Positions 27,123 through 38,300 of a DNA stretch of 64,000 bases are shown piece by piece. Source of the DNA: Puniceispirillum sp965657105. Its GTDB lineage: Bacteria; Pseudomonadota; Alphaproteobacteria; Puniceispirillales; Puniceispirillaceae. Under the pieces are notes generated by a model that was not told the origin of the DNA, searched no databases, and saw nothing but the letters and a program-made list of their open reading frames with translations. Made by a program: the position numbers and the translations under genes. Position 1 is the first letter of the stretch; the number at the start of each line of letters is the position of its first letter. The stretch lies in the NCBI RefSeq assembly GCF_965657105.1, contig NZ_CBFHNB010000002.1, forward strand, positions 3,077-67,076, read 5' to 3'.

Positions 27123-28361
27123 GTGCCGGAAAAAAATATGACCGAAGCAAGTATGAATTCCTTTCGCAACCAGCCCGATGATGGCGGCCGTTTTGGCATC
27201 CATGGTGGACGCTTTGTTGCCGAAACGCTGATGCCGCTGATTTTGGAAGTTGAAAAGTCTTATAATGAATCACGACAGGATGATTCATTTGCCCGCGAAC
27301 TGCTCTATTATCAGCAACATTATGTTGGCCGTCCAAGTCCACTATATTTTGCCGAGCGGCTGACTGCCCATTTTGGTGGCGCGAAATTATATCTAAAGCG
27401 TGATGAGCTTAACCATACAGGTGCTCATAAAATCAACAATGTTCTGGGGCAAGCCTTACTTGCTAAGCGTATGGGTAAAAAGAAAATTATTGCCGAAACC
27501 GGTGCTGGCCAACATGGCGTAGCCACGGCCACTGCCTGCGCGCTATTTGATATGGAATGCGAAGTCTTTATGGGCGAGGAAGATGTCCGCCGCCAAAAGC
27601 CTAACGTGGACCGGATGCGTCTGCTGGGTGCTAAAATTCATCCTGTCACGTCTGGCACCGGCACATTAAAAGATGCCATGAATGAAGCTTTGCGGTTCTG
27701 GGTGACCAATGCGGAAACACATTTCTACATTATTGGCACGGTTGCAGGCCCGCATCCCTATCCTCAAATGGTTCGTGATTTCCAGTCTGTTATTGGTATT
27801 GAGGCTCGTGCCCAGATTCAGGAAGCCGAAGGGCGGCTGCCTGACGCGCTGATTGCATGTATTGGCGGGGGATCAAACGCCATGGGTCTGTTTCATCCGT
27901 TTCTGGATGATGAAGATGTTGATATTTATGGCGTGGAAGCGGCTGGCAAAGGCATTGCATCTGGCCTGCATGCAGCGTCACTTACCGGTGGCATACCAGG
28001 TATTCTGCATGGCAACCGCACCTATCTTCTGCAAAATGACGATGGCCAAATCGTTGATGCGCATTCAATCTCTGCTGGCCTCGATTATCCAGGCATTGGG
28101 CCTGAGCATTCATGGTTACATGATATAAAGCGCGTCAACTATGTCAGCGCTACCGATGATGAGGCGCTGTTAGCATTCCAGCTTTGTTCACGGCTTGAGG
28201 GGATCATTCCGGCGTTGGAACCATCACATGCGCTTGCTTTCACAGGCACAATGATTGGCGATATGGATAAGGATTCTATTGTAATTCTGAATATGTGCGG
28301 ACGAGGTGATAAAGATCTTGGTGCAGTTCTTCCCATTCTTGAAGAGCTTGGCAGGCTGTAA
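27123..28361 (+). CDS. trpB: Tryptophan synthase beta chain
   Basis: A 412-residue PLP enzyme condensing indole with serine. The PLP lysine is in NHTGAHKINNVLGQA (about 98), the phosphate-binding loop is CIGGGSNAMGLF (about 243), and GRFGIHGGRFVAETLMP marks the N-terminus. The GTG at 27123 lies 11 bases after AGGAGG (27106-27111). An in-frame ATG at 27138 would give a 407-residue protein; the start is unsettled. An ATG at 27121 is out of frame. Confidence 0.95.
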   Translation: MPEKNMTEASMNSFRNQPDDGGRFGIHGGRFVAETLMPLILEVEKSYNESRQDDSFARELLYYQQHYVGRPSPLYFAERLTAHFGGAKLYLKRDELNHTGAHKINNVLGQALLAKRMGKKKIIAETGAGQHGVATATACALFDMECEVFMGEEDVRRQKPNVDRMRLLGAKIHPVTSGTGTLKDAMNEALRFWVTNAETHFYIIGTVAGPHPYPQMVRDFQSVIGIEARAQIQEAEGRLPDALIACIGGGSNAMGLFHPFLDDEDVDIYGVEAAGKGIASGLHAASLTGGIPGILHGNRTYLLQNDDGQIVDAHSISAGLDYPGIGPEHSWLHDIKRVNYVSATDDEALLAFQLCSRLEGIIPALEPSHALAFTGTMIGDMDKDSIVILNMCGRGDKDLGAVLPILEELGRL

Positions 28362-28412
28362 AGCAATCACCACAGATTGCATCAAAGACATAATACGAAC
28401 AAAGGAAATATA

Positions 28413-29234
28413 ATGACACGTCGTATTGAGACAGCTTTTGCCAAAGCAAAGTCAGCAGACCGGGGCGTTTTGGGCGTCTTTATCACGGCTGGCGACCCCG
28501 ACCTTGAAACATCAGAAAACATATTACATGCACTTGCAGATACGGGCGTTGATTTTATCGAGTTAGGCATGCCTTTTTCTGATCCGATGGCGGATGGCCC
28601 AGCCATTCAGGCGGCGTCACTGCGGGCTTTGAAAGCTGGCATGACCTTGCAAAAGACATTAGCCATGGCCAAACGGTTTCGTGCGAAAAATGCTGACATT
28701 CCGATCATTCTGATGGGCTATTACAATCCGATTTATATTTATGGCAATGATGCCTTTTTGAAGGATGCTGTCGATGCAGGTGTAGATGGTTTGATTCTGG
28801 TTGATCTGCCCCCGGAAGAAGATGAAGAGTTGTGCATTCCCGCAAAGCAGGCTGGTCTTAGCTTTGTCCGACTTGTAACACCAACGACGAATGATAATCG
28901 TCTGCCAACGGTTCTGGCCGAGGCCAGTGGCTTTGTCTATTATGTATCAGTGACCGGCATAACAGGCACCAAAAGTGCCGCTGCCGACTCTATAGACATT
29001 GCCTATAAGCGGATTAGCAGCCACACAGATTTGCCGATTGTCACAGGTTTTGGTATCAAGACAGCCAAACAGGCAGCAGAAGTTGCAAAATTGAGTGATG
29101 GTGCGGTTGTCGGATCAGCCGTTGTTGATATTATTGCTAGCAATCTTTCACAAGATGGCAGCGGTAATGATGATATCGTCCGTAAAGTTGCCGCATTTGT
29201 GAGCGAACTTGCAAATGCCGTTAGCGGTAAATAG
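28413..29234 (+). CDS. trpA: Tryptophan synthase alpha chain
   Basis: A 273-residue TIM-barrel subunit cleaving indole-3-glycerol phosphate and passing indole to TrpB. The catalytic Glu lies in DFIELGMPFSDPMADGP (about 48-64), and the second acid in LILVDLPPEED (about 132). The phosphate-binding segment is VTGFGIKTAKQ. GGAAAT precedes the ATG at 28413; the frame extends to 28377 without family-like residues. Confidence 0.95.
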   Translation: MTRRIETAFAKAKSADRGVLGVFITAGDPDLETSENILHALADTGVDFIELGMPFSDPMADGPAIQAASLRALKAGMTLQKTLAMAKRFRAKNADIPIILMGYYNPIYIYGNDAFLKDAVDAGVDGLILVDLPPEEDEELCIPAKQAGLSFVRLVTPTTNDNRLPTVLAEASGFVYYVSVTGITGTKSAAADSIDIAYKRISSHTDLPIVTGFGIKTAKQAAEVAKLSDGAVVGSAVVDIIASNLSQDGSGNDDIVRKVAAFVSELANAVSGK

Positions 29235-29258
29235 TTAGACGACGAAGGGATGTAAACG

Positions 29259-30119
29259 ATGAACTGGATTACAAATTCTGTACTCCCCAAAATCAAAGCA
29301 TGGGTTCAATCAGATGATGTGCCCGATAATTTGTGGGTGAAATGTAAAGCCTGCGGACAGATGATTTTCCATCGTGAATTTGAGCAAGCCTATAATTGTT
29401 GTTCTACCTGCGGTTCACACGCACCTTTACCACCGCAAAGCCGCTTTGCCATGACCTTTGATGATGGGAAGTTTGATATCATCCCCCTGCCGCAAATTAT
29501 CGATGACCCTCTTAAATTCCGGGATACAAAGAAATATGTCGATCGATTGCGTGATACACGCAACCGTACTGGTCTTGACGATGCTATCGCAGTAGCTGTT
29601 GGTAAAATTGGGGGCTATGACACGGTAATGGCGGCCTTTGATTTCCGCTTTATGGGTGGATCAATGGGGCGCATGGTTGGCAACGGAATTGTGTTGGCCG
29701 CGCAAGAAGCTGTAAAACGCAAAGCCGCATTAATCACTGTGCCCTCGACTGGTGGTGCCCGTATGCAAGAAGGCGTGTTATCACTGATGCAATTACCGCG
29801 AACGATTTCTGCTGTTGATCAGGTGCGTGATGCCAATTTGCCCTATATTGTTTTGCTGGCGCATCCAACAACAGGTGGTGTGACGGCCTCTTTTGCAATG
29901 CTTGGTGACATTCAGATTGCCGAGCCTGGTGCCATTATCGGCTTTGCCGGACGCCGCGTCATTGAAGAAACTGTGCGTGAAAAGCTGCCTGACGATTTCC
30001 AGACTGCGGAATATCTGCAAGAACATGGAATGGTTGACAGTGTTGTTGCCCGCAATGAGCAAAGCGCCTATATCGGCCGCATTCTTGGATTCCTAATGGG
30101 AAATAGCAAGGCGGCCTGA
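29259..30119 (+). CDS. accD: Acetyl-CoA carboxylase carboxyltransferase subunit beta
   Basis: A 286-residue subunit that, with AccA, transfers the carboxyl group from biotin to acetyl-CoA in fatty acid synthesis. The N-terminal zinc ribbon is visible as CKACGQMIF followed by YNCCSTCGSH (about 28-50). The carboxyltransferase core has STGGARMQEGVLSLMQ (about 167) and GFAGRRVIEETVREKLP. Its stop overlaps folC by one base (TGATG). Confidence 0.95.
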   Translation: MNWITNSVLPKIKAWVQSDDVPDNLWVKCKACGQMIFHREFEQAYNCCSTCGSHAPLPPQSRFAMTFDDGKFDIIPLPQIIDDPLKFRDTKKYVDRLRDTRNRTGLDDAIAVAVGKIGGYDTVMAAFDFRFMGGSMGRMVGNGIVLAAQEAVKRKAALITVPSTGGARMQEGVLSLMQLPRTISAVDQVRDANLPYIVLLAHPTTGGVTASFAMLGDIQIAEPGAIIGFAGRRVIEETVREKLPDDFQTAEYLQEHGMVDSVVARNEQSAYIGRILGFLMGNSKAA

Positions 30120-31486
30120 TGACCGACATTAATTCTGCTGATCTTGTGTCCAGCTCACGTGATGGCGAGGATGCACATGATGCTATGCGCGCGCAACATG
30201 CACTTGACCGTCTTGCCGCGCTTCATCCCAAGCTTATTGACCTAGGGCTTGATCGAACCTTTGCGCTGTTAAACCGGTTAGGTAATCCACATCACGCATT
30301 GCCCCCAACAATTCATGTGTCAGGTACAAATGGCAAAGGATCAGTTATTGCCCATATGCGCGCCATGGCCGAGGGGTGCGGGTTACGCGTTCATGTCTAT
30401 AGCTCGCCTCACCTATGCCGATTTAACGAGCGTATTCGTTTAGCAGGTTCGTTGATTAGTGATGGCGCACTAGCTGATCTTCTTGAAGAGGTTGAAAATA
30501 TTAATGGTACTGATGAAGTCACCTTCTTTGAAGTGACTACAGCCGCCGCTATGCTGGCTTTTTCACGTTGTGATGCAGATTTGTTATTATTGGAAACAGG
30601 ACTTGGTGGCACTCTGGATTCGACTAATGTTCTAGATAGGCCGCTAGCCACAATAATCACGCCTATCGCCCGTGATCATGAGCATTTTCTAGGCAATGAT
30701 CTGGCAACTATTGCATCGCAAAAGTCCGGTATCATGCGGCATAACGTGCCTTGTTTCAGCGCACAGCAAGATAACGTTGTTGCACAGCAGCTAAGCGCGC
30801 ATGCAGATGAAACCGGCACCATACTTTTTACGGCTGGGGTTGATTTTAATGGGTATAAGGCCGCGGATGGACGCATCAGCATTAGTTATAACAACACTGA
30901 GCTGAGTGATGCCACGCTATCCTTGCCTGCACCCGGCCTTGCAGGAGCACATCAAATTGACAATGCCAGCCTTGCCGCCACAGCGCTTATCCATGCGCTT
31001 GGGACAAGCCACAAATTAGCACCTGTTAAAATTGGCGCTGGACTGGGCAATGCCACATGGCCAGGCCGGATTCAGAAGCTGGATAAAGGTGATCTGACCG
31101 CCCTTATGTCAGGGCAATCAATATGGCTGGATGGGGCGCATAATGCACATGGGGCAAAGGCACTGGTGGCCGCGCTTCCCGACCTTCACGATGGGCAATG
31201 GACAGTGATTTGCGGCGCTTTGAACACGCGAGATCCTGTTGAGTTTCTGGCCCCTATTAGCAAAATTGCAGGCCAAATACTGACCTTGACGATCCCAGGT
31301 CAACCTGCCTCATTAACAGCCGGTGAGCTTGCCGCTTCGGCAACATCGATGGGGTTGTCTGCCTCACCTACCCGCTCGATACAGGACGCCTTGACGATCG
31401 CTGATAGCAACCACCCTGTGATTATTTGCGGTTCACTTTATCTAGCTGGGCACATTCTGAGCGAAAATAAAACGCTACCTGTTTGA
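30119..31486 (+). CDS. folC: Folylpolyglutamate synthase / dihydrofolate synthase
   Basis: A 455-residue Mur-ligase-like enzyme adding glutamate to folates. The P-loop is HVSGTNGKGSVIAHMRAM (about 68), followed by YSSPHLCRFNERIRLAG. The metal/carbamate region includes LLETGLGGTLDSTNV, and the C-terminal domain has WLDGAHNAHGAKALV. It is coupled to accD by a one-base overlap and closes the trp-acc operon. An inverted repeat spans its stop codon. Confidence 0.94.
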   Translation: MTDINSADLVSSSRDGEDAHDAMRAQHALDRLAALHPKLIDLGLDRTFALLNRLGNPHHALPPTIHVSGTNGKGSVIAHMRAMAEGCGLRVHVYSSPHLCRFNERIRLAGSLISDGALADLLEEVENINGTDEVTFFEVTTAAAMLAFSRCDADLLLLETGLGGTLDSTNVLDRPLATIITPIARDHEHFLGNDLATIASQKSGIMRHNVPCFSAQQDNVVAQQLSAHADETGTILFTAGVDFNGYKAADGRISISYNNTELSDATLSLPAPGLAGAHQIDNASLAATALIHALGTSHKLAPVKIGAGLGNATWPGRIQKLDKGDLTALMSGQSIWLDGAHNAHGAKALVAALPDLHDGQWTVICGALNTRDPVEFLAPISKIAGQILTLTIPGQPASLTAGELAASATSMGLSASPTRSIQDALTIADSNHPVIICGSLYLAGHILSENKTLPV

Positions 31487-31498
31487 ACAAGTAGCGTT
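31471..31498. terminator. Inverted repeat at folC stop
   Basis: AACGCTAC (31471-31478) is complementary to GTAGCGTT (31491-31498), and the pair spans the folC stop codon between the convergent folC and trxA. The 8-bp stem has no long U-run. Confidence 0.45.
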
Positions 31499-31551
31499 CA
31501 TCTGTCTGGAACCGACCAGACATATATGATGCTTAGGCGAAAGCGGGATTG

Positions 31552-31872
31552 TTAAATCGACTGCTCAATCCAGTTTTCCAACTGTGATTTGGGTAACGCG
31601 CCAACTTTTTCGGCCACGACCGCGCCATCTTTAAAAATGAGCAAGGTTGGAATACCACGCACATTATACTGCTGTGGGGTAAGCGGGTTTTCATCAATAT
31701 TCAATTTGACGATTGAAATGCTGTCACCTTTAACTTCAGATATTTCTTCAAGAGCGGGACCAATCGCCTTGCATGGGCCACACCATTCTGCCCAGAAATC
31801 GACAAGAACCGGCTTGTCAGATTGCAAAACCTGCGTCGAGAAATCACTATCAGTCGTCTTTGTTGTCGCCAT
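31552..31872 (-). CDS. trxA: Thioredoxin 1
   Basis: A 106-residue cytoplasmic thioredoxin with active site WAEWCGPCKAIGP (CGPC at about 31-34) and the cis-proline loop RGIPTLLIF (about 73). It reduces disulphides in client proteins and ribonucleotide reductase. The ATG at 31872 follows AGGA. It comes directly after addA, as in many alphaproteobacteria. Confidence 0.96.
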   Translation of the reverse strand: MATTKTTDSDFSTQVLQSDKPVLVDFWAEWCGPCKAIGPALEEISEVKGDSISIVKLNIDENPLTPQQYNVRGIPTLLIFKDGAVVAEKVGALPKSQLENWIEQSI

Positions 31873-31910
31873 TGGCTGTTCCTACCTGTGTAAAGTGCTA
31901 TGTGAATAAA

Positions 31911-34900
31911 TTATAAACTGGTCTTAATATCACCAAACATTCGCGCAAGCGCCGAAGCGCGCATTGACGCTGTTATTTCCTGAAGCCTAGCTGTTTCCGT
32001 CCAAATGAGCCAGCACACAATTGGCTTATTAGGAAAAATTTCTCCTATTAAATCTGCATAAAGAGCCATTTGGCGTTGATATGTTTCGGGAGGGGTATCT
32101 TCATTCGCAATACCGGTTTTGAAATCTGCAATAATGATGCTGTCATCACCGATAAAAAGGCGATCAATCTGTCCAGATACACCGCGATCACGCACCATAC
32201 CAGTCACTGGCACTTCGGCAAGCGCATCAGGAGCAAACAGATCGCCAAAACGCGGATCATCCAAAATTGTGAAAACCTCATTTTTAAGCTGCGCACCCTG
32301 AGCAGGCGTTAGCATATCTACCGCCGTTATCATGCGGTCTGCAACAACGTTACGCTGATTCTGAGGCACTGTTGGCAATATCTCAAATAGACGGTGCGCT
32401 AAACGCCCCCGGGTTAATGCAATGGCTTGCGTTCGGCTATCTGTTACGCCAAAGCCCAACGGATGCGGCGCATAAAGATTGACTGGCTCTGATGGTCGCA
32501 ATGGACGCGAATCAGGCGGTAAATCGGGTGCAGGACGATGAAGCCAACTTGTATCAGCCGGTTCACTGGCTATTTCTGGAACGCGCATATCTGCGTCATC
32601 ATCAGACTTTGTAGGGGGAACAGGGTCAGCCTCTGCAACAGTCTTGGTCACATGACGCAATACGCCATCTGCGTCTTCGACAACGTCTTTATGTTCTGCA
32701 AAATATGCTTTGATACGGCTATAGGGACTATTTTCAAGCCAGCGCGAATTGCGTTTTTCCCAACCGCCTATGACCAACCCATCGCGGGCCCGCGTTAACG
32801 CCACATAAAGCAGGCGGTTATCTTCTTCATCGCGCAGGTCGCTGGCTTTTTGGCGCGCCGTTTCAAGAAATGGTGGCCGCAAATGACTGCCCGCTTCCCA
32901 ATAGATGAAACGCTGATCTTCGCCTGTTATCAGTGGGGAATAGGGCGCGCTATGCCGCAACATATCTGGCAGAATAACGATTGGCGCTTCAAGTCCTTTG
33001 GCACCGTGAATGGTCATGACACGCACCTCATCCACATTGCCAGCATCCATATCGCGCTTTACATCACCGCCACCAGCACGAACCGCTGCCAAAAATGCAG
33101 TTAGCGAAACCCCACCAGACTCACCATAGCTTTGGGCGACTGCCAAAAAATGGTCAAGTGCCTCATCAACCGACGAGCCAAGACGGGCGCGGAATTTATC
33201 ACGGCCACTATCAACAAGAACCTTGCTGTAGAAAGAAAAAACCGAGCCACCATCAACCAATCTGCACCAGTCTTCCAAACGGTCGGCAATATGACCAAGT
33301 GGATCATTACTTCCCAGATAGCGCATAAGTTGCCGGAATAGACTGTGCGATCCGCGATCATGGGCAAGATCAAACAGCTGCTCTTCACTGATGCCAAATA
33401 AGGGCGATTTCAATAAGGCGGCAAGCTGTAAATCATCGTCAGGCAAAAGCGCAACGTCACCCAATGCCAGCAAATCCTGAATTTCGATCTGATCGACAAG
33501 CCGCATCCTGTCAGCACCTGCAACAGCAACACCTTGCTCTTGCAACGCGACCAGCACCTGCTCAAAGAAAACATCGCGTTTGCGAAGCAGAATAAGAATA
33601 TCACCAGCCATAATCGTTCTTGGCGTATGATCATTGTCCGAGGATGGTAAAGGTCGTTTGCCGATCCAGGATTTTAACGTGCGCGCAAGATGGCTCGCGG
33701 CCACAGCAGAGGCGCCTTGCATCGATGCAATATTTGCTGGGGTGAAGCCTTCTGTCTTTTCCTCATCAACCGGCGCGTCAATGATAGGCCAGACTTCAAC
33801 AAAGCCACCTTTATGACGGCGCGCAAGATCATGGCTCACAAAATCCTCAATGCCGTCAAGGTCAGGGATCAAATCATTGACCAAGCCAAGAATGGGCGCC
33901 GTTGACCGGAACGACACCGATAAAGACAAAGCCCTAAAATCAATGTCAGCCGCCACCGCTTTATTGCGAAGCAATGCACGATTCTCGCCAAGCACCTTTG
34001 GATCAGCACCCTGAAATGAATAGATTGACTGTTTAAAATCACCAACGGCAAAAACACTGCGCGGTGAGATATCCATATCGGCTGTTTCCGAAAGAACAGA
34101 GTTGGCCGCAACAGGCATGTCACTGCCGTCAAAGAATGACTCTACAAGGTGAAGCAACAAAGTCCATTGCGCGGGGCTTGTATCCTGTGCTTCATCGACC
34201 AGAACATGACCTATACCATTATCAAGTTTCCACGCGACCCATTGTGCAGCTTCGCTTCGGGCAAGAAGACGGTTGGTCACAGCGATCAAATCATCATAAT
34301 CGAGCAGACCACGACTTTCTTTCAACCGCTGATAATGACGCTGGAACGCCGCCCCATAAATATATAATGCCGTGGTCAACTCGCGGCACCGATCCGTTGC
34401 CATCATATGTAAAATGGGGATCAGAATATCAATGACCGCACACTGAACATCGACAATGGGAGGGTATTCAGCACGAATGTCAGCATTGGACAGACCCCGT
34501 TCAGCACGTGGGCCCTTTGCCGTGAACAGCGCATCAACCAGCACATTCAACCTAGCAATGCGCATTTCGTCATCAAGTGCCAACCACGCAAAAAACGCGG
34601 CACCACGATCGCGCTGGGTTTCACTTTTGGCATTCTGCAAAGCCGCCGCCGCCGCGCGCAAGGCCTCATCATCGATTTTTGCCAATGCCTCTGCAATGTG
34701 CTGTGTTACAGAATCCGTCTCAGGCAAACCAAGATCATCGCGGAAATGTGCCTGTAAGCGGGATAAGATATCGATATCGTCAAGCTCAGGCACACGCCGC
34801 AAGAAAGCGGTGAGGATTTCAGTGGCTTGCCCTTCGGAACTTTGGTTGGCAATCGTTGCCACGGCCATCTGTATTGCAGGTTCATGGCTGTTCATCACCA

Positions 34901-35390
34901 CCACTTTGGCAATTGATTTAAGACGATCCTGTTCGGCATCGTCTGCCAGCTTTGCATTGGGTGCAATGCCAGCTTCAATCGGAAAGCGACGCAAAATGGA
35001 CTGACAAAATGAGTGCACAGTCTCAACACGCGGCCCATTGTCATTATCAAGTATCTTGGCAAACAGCATACGCGCCAGACGAATATTTCCCTGTGATGGC
35101 GCAACAATTCCCATTGCTTGCAGATCCTTGGTTAGATCAGCGGTCGAAATAACAGCCCACCTGGCCAGCCGCGCATAAATACGGTTACGCATTTCAGCCG
35201 CCGCCGCCCGTGTATAGGTAACGCATAGAATACCGTCAGCTTCAGCACCTGACAAAAGCAGACGCAGAACCCGATCAGTCAATAATTTGGTTTTGCCTGT
35301 TCCGGCATTAGCCGAAACAAAGACCGACGCTATCGGATCAGATGCACGCGCCTGTTCGATACTGGCACGCTGAATAAGATCATTCATCAT
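31911..35390 (-). CDS. addA: AddA subunit of the AddAB helicase-nuclease
   Basis: A protein of about 1159 residues: UvrD-type helicase with Walker A FVSANAGTGKTKLLTDRVL near the N-terminus, Walker B/DEAQ at VLVDEAQDTSPAQW, helicase motif VMTIHGAKGLEAPIVILPD, and LYVALTRARDGLVI. The C-terminal RecB-like nuclease has GQIDRLFIGDDSIIIADFKTG-type residues (D and D-x-K). With AddB it resects double-strand ends at Chi-like sites for RecA loading. Tandem ATGs at 35390 and 35387 follow AGGAGG; either may be used. It overlaps the end of addB by about 10 bases. Confidence 0.95.
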   Translation of the reverse strand: MMNDLIQRASIEQARASDPIASVFVSANAGTGKTKLLTDRVLRLLLSGAEADGILCVTYTRAAAAEMRNRIYARLARWAVISTADLTKDLQAMGIVAPSQGNIRLARMLFAKILDNDNGPRVETVHSFCQSILRRFPIEAGIAPNAKLADDAEQDRLKSIAKVVVMNSHEPAIQMAVATIANQSSEGQATEILTAFLRRVPELDDIDILSRLQAHFRDDLGLPETDSVTQHIAEALAKIDDEALRAAAAALQNAKSETQRDRGAAFFAWLALDDEMRIARLNVLVDALFTAKGPRAERGLSNADIRAEYPPIVDVQCAVIDILIPILHMMATDRCRELTTALYIYGAAFQRHYQRLKESRGLLDYDDLIAVTNRLLARSEAAQWVAWKLDNGIGHVLVDEAQDTSPAQWTLLLHLVESFFDGSDMPVAANSVLSETADMDISPRSVFAVGDFKQSIYSFQGADPKVLGENRALLRNKAVAADIDFRALSLSVSFRSTAPILGLVNDLIPDLDGIEDFVSHDLARRHKGGFVEVWPIIDAPVDEEKTEGFTPANIASMQGASAVAASHLARTLKSWIGKRPLPSSDNDHTPRTIMAGDILILLRKRDVFFEQVLVALQEQGVAVAGADRMRLVDQIEIQDLLALGDVALLPDDDLQLAALLKSPLFGISEEQLFDLAHDRGSHSLFRQLMRYLGSNDPLGHIADRLEDWCRLVDGGSVFSFYSKVLVDSGRDKFRARLGSSVDEALDHFLAVAQSYGESGGVSLTAFLAAVRAGGGDVKRDMDAGNVDEVRVMTIHGAKGLEAPIVILPDMLRHSAPYSPLITGEDQRFIYWEAGSHLRPPFLETARQKASDLRDEEDNRLLYVALTRARDGLVIGGWEKRNSRWLENSPYSRIKAYFAEHKDVVEDADGVLRHVTKTVAEADPVPPTKSDDDADMRVPEIASEPADTSWLHRPAPDLPPDSRPLRPSEPVNLYAPHPLGFGVTDSRTQAIALTRGRLAHRLFEILPTVPQNQRNVVADRMITAVDMLTPAQGAQLKNEVFTILDDPRFGDLFAPDALAEVPVTGMVRDRGVSGQIDRLFIGDDSIIIADFKTGIANEDTPPETYQRQMALYADLIGEIFPNKPIVCWLIWTETARLQEITASMRASALARMFGDIKTSL

Positions 35391-38300
35391 GCCCCTCCTG
35401 TTGCCATTCACTTATCCGCGCTAGGTGCCGGTAAGGATTATAGGATAGCTTGAATTTTATGTTTGGCTCAGCCGGATAGGTGGCTTCGGGATCATCAAAC
35501 AGCGTGATCAGCGACTGCATCATGTCGCGGGTGCTTTCCGGCGACCCATCATCAGGCAACACATCGTAAATATCACCAATCTTGTCTTTACGACCACTTA
35601 GTTTCCAATATTGCATCTTGGCAATATCGCAACCTGGCTTATCATCATAACCGCCATCCCATGCGATCAAGGCTTCGACCAGTAGCTGGGTAGCGCGACC
35701 TGAAGCAACCTTGGTTTTTGATGGAGCAATACCGGTTTTATAATCAATTATGTGCCATGTGCCGTCCTTGGTTTTTTCTAATCGATCAGCACGCGCCGAT
35801 AATTCAACTGGGCCTGCTGGCCCCGTCAATATGGTGCTGCCTTTCTTTTCGGCATATATAAAAGCAAGATCATCACGGCGCTGCGTTTCGGTTTCAATGA
35901 TCCAACCTGCAACCATCTCAAATCTAGGCCACCAGAAATAACGAATATCAGGCGTTGCCCATTGATCGGCAAAATGCGTTTTACCTATGGCTAGTAAGTC
36001 TTGATACGCGGTATCAGGCAAAGACCCAGAAGGAAATATACGGGTAAAATCGGCAAGCACATTATGAAATAATGTGCCGCGCAAAGCCGCATCCGGCGGG
36101 CGGTCAATATCATCAAGCTGACGAAGCTTTAGAATCTTCTTGGCGTAAAGCGCGTATGGATCATTGATCCACATATCGATCTCGGTAGCCGAAAACTTTC
36201 GTGGCCGCGCGCTTAGTGGCGGTTTTGGCGCCGGACGCTTTATGCGGTTTGGTATAGTTTTGGGATTTAATATCGCAAGCCATTCAAACTTTTCATCACC
36301 ACGATCAAGCGCTTTGGCAATGCCAAGCGCCGATAGCACAACATTCATCCGTTGTAGCCAGCGGCTTGGGATCGTCGCCGCATCATTCTGGCGCTGCGCA
36401 CGGGTGATCGTGACCTTTGGGTTGCAAATTGCCATATAGACATCATGCGCACTAAGGCTGGTACGCCAGTTATGTGGCGGCAAACCAACGGCTTTGCGCA
36501 TATCGCTGTTCATCCACGGATCACTATGCGGTTGCGGTGGCCAGTTACCTTCGTTAAAGCCAGCAACTATCAAATGATCGGCGGTTTGCATCCGCGATTC
36601 CACTGCCCCCAGAATAGCCAGCCTTGGATGCGATTGCTGGACAGCATGAACTGTTATGTCCTGCATGATTTGCACTAACGTTTGCGCAAAATCCGTGGCG
36701 TTCACCGCTTGATCATGCCCATGCTCGACCATATTTTTTAACAGGTCGGCAGCGGCCTTGCCGCCTTGATTGCCCCATAGATGAAGAGCACCGTCATTCT
36801 TATCGGCGATTGGCGTTTTTGCATCCTGTCCATCAGATGACAAACACCCATGAGATAACAGACACATAGTCTGCGCTGCCATCATTTCGGCAGTCTGACC
36901 TAGCCCGCGGGCAAGGCTTGCCATGGTTGGGGCTGGCGCCTGCCACGCATCTATAAGGGGGGCAAAAGGAGCCGCAATATGGATCGCTATAAAATCCTTT
37001 AAGCCTTTGTCATCACCAATGGCACTAGCTAACCCTTCAAGACCGGGGGCTGGCCTTTGACCTCGCAGAAACAGCTTTTCAATGTGTCTAACTTTAGCAC
37101 GAAAATCGGCCTGTGCCATGCCACCTGCCGCACAAGGATGCTTAAGCACACCAAGCAATGCCAATGGCGCAAAATTTTCCTGCATCGCCTCTACCAGCAA
37201 CTGCAAAAACGCCCCTGCCCGATGGGTAAGAAGGGTTGTGCCTGCCGAATCATCAATCTTGATTTTCCAGCGCGCCAGTTCAGCGATCACCGCCTCGGCC
37301 AGATGTCGATCCGGCGTAATCAGTGCCGCCGTCTGGTCTTCATGCTCAAGCGTTGCCCGCAAATCAGCCGCGATCAAACCCGCTTCGGTGCGCCGGTCAT
37401 GCGTTTCGATAACTTGTAGCCCTTGCAGAGCATCACGGCCAAGATCGGGCCTGTCCTCGGCCAATTGCCGCCACGTTGCTGTCGTTGATGCGGGGCGGAA
37501 CACTTCACGCATCAGATCACGCCGTGCGCTTGTTGCAGGCTTGCTTTCGGGATTGGATACCCAGTTCTGAACATCCAATGGTGTGATATCCATAAAATGC
37601 AAAAGCTGTGCAAGCTGATATTGTGGATGACCGCTATCATGGCTAATTGCGTCCCATTCAGGCACCGCACCACCATCCAAGCCAGGCAAAACAACATGAC
37701 CATTTGGCAAATCGGACACACAACGAATAAGTTCACGCGTCGCAATGATCGAACCTGTCGATCCAGCAATAACGATAAGATTTTCGGGTGGATTATCCTG
37801 CCATGCTTTTACACGCGCGCGGATCAGCCGGTTACGCCGATCGACACCATCCATAACATTTTCTGAATCCAAAATTGCTGGCCAGTTATCAACCAGAATA
37901 GTTAGGAGTTTGATGATATCCTGCCAATGTGCCGAATAACGTTCAGGCAACATGTCACGCAACTGATCGGGTTTGGCATCAACATTATAAAGCTGATCAA
38001 GCAATTGACCAAGCGTATGGGCAAGCATCATGGCTTGTGGGTAGGTAGGTGTTTGGCCGCCAAGTTTGAACCCACCCAGTAATTTGGCCAACATCATCTG
38101 GCGGCGCAAAGGCGAAATTGCCGGCGGCAACATCACGGTGTCTGCACCCCCATCAAGCTCTGGAAATATGTCAGCTACATCATCTGCAAGATCACCAATC
38201 GGTATCATGCGCGGCAATAATGTTGCCTGTCCTGAGGTGACATCGAGAAAAGCACTTCGTAACGCCTGTGCTGCCCGCTGGGATGGCACCATGACAATCG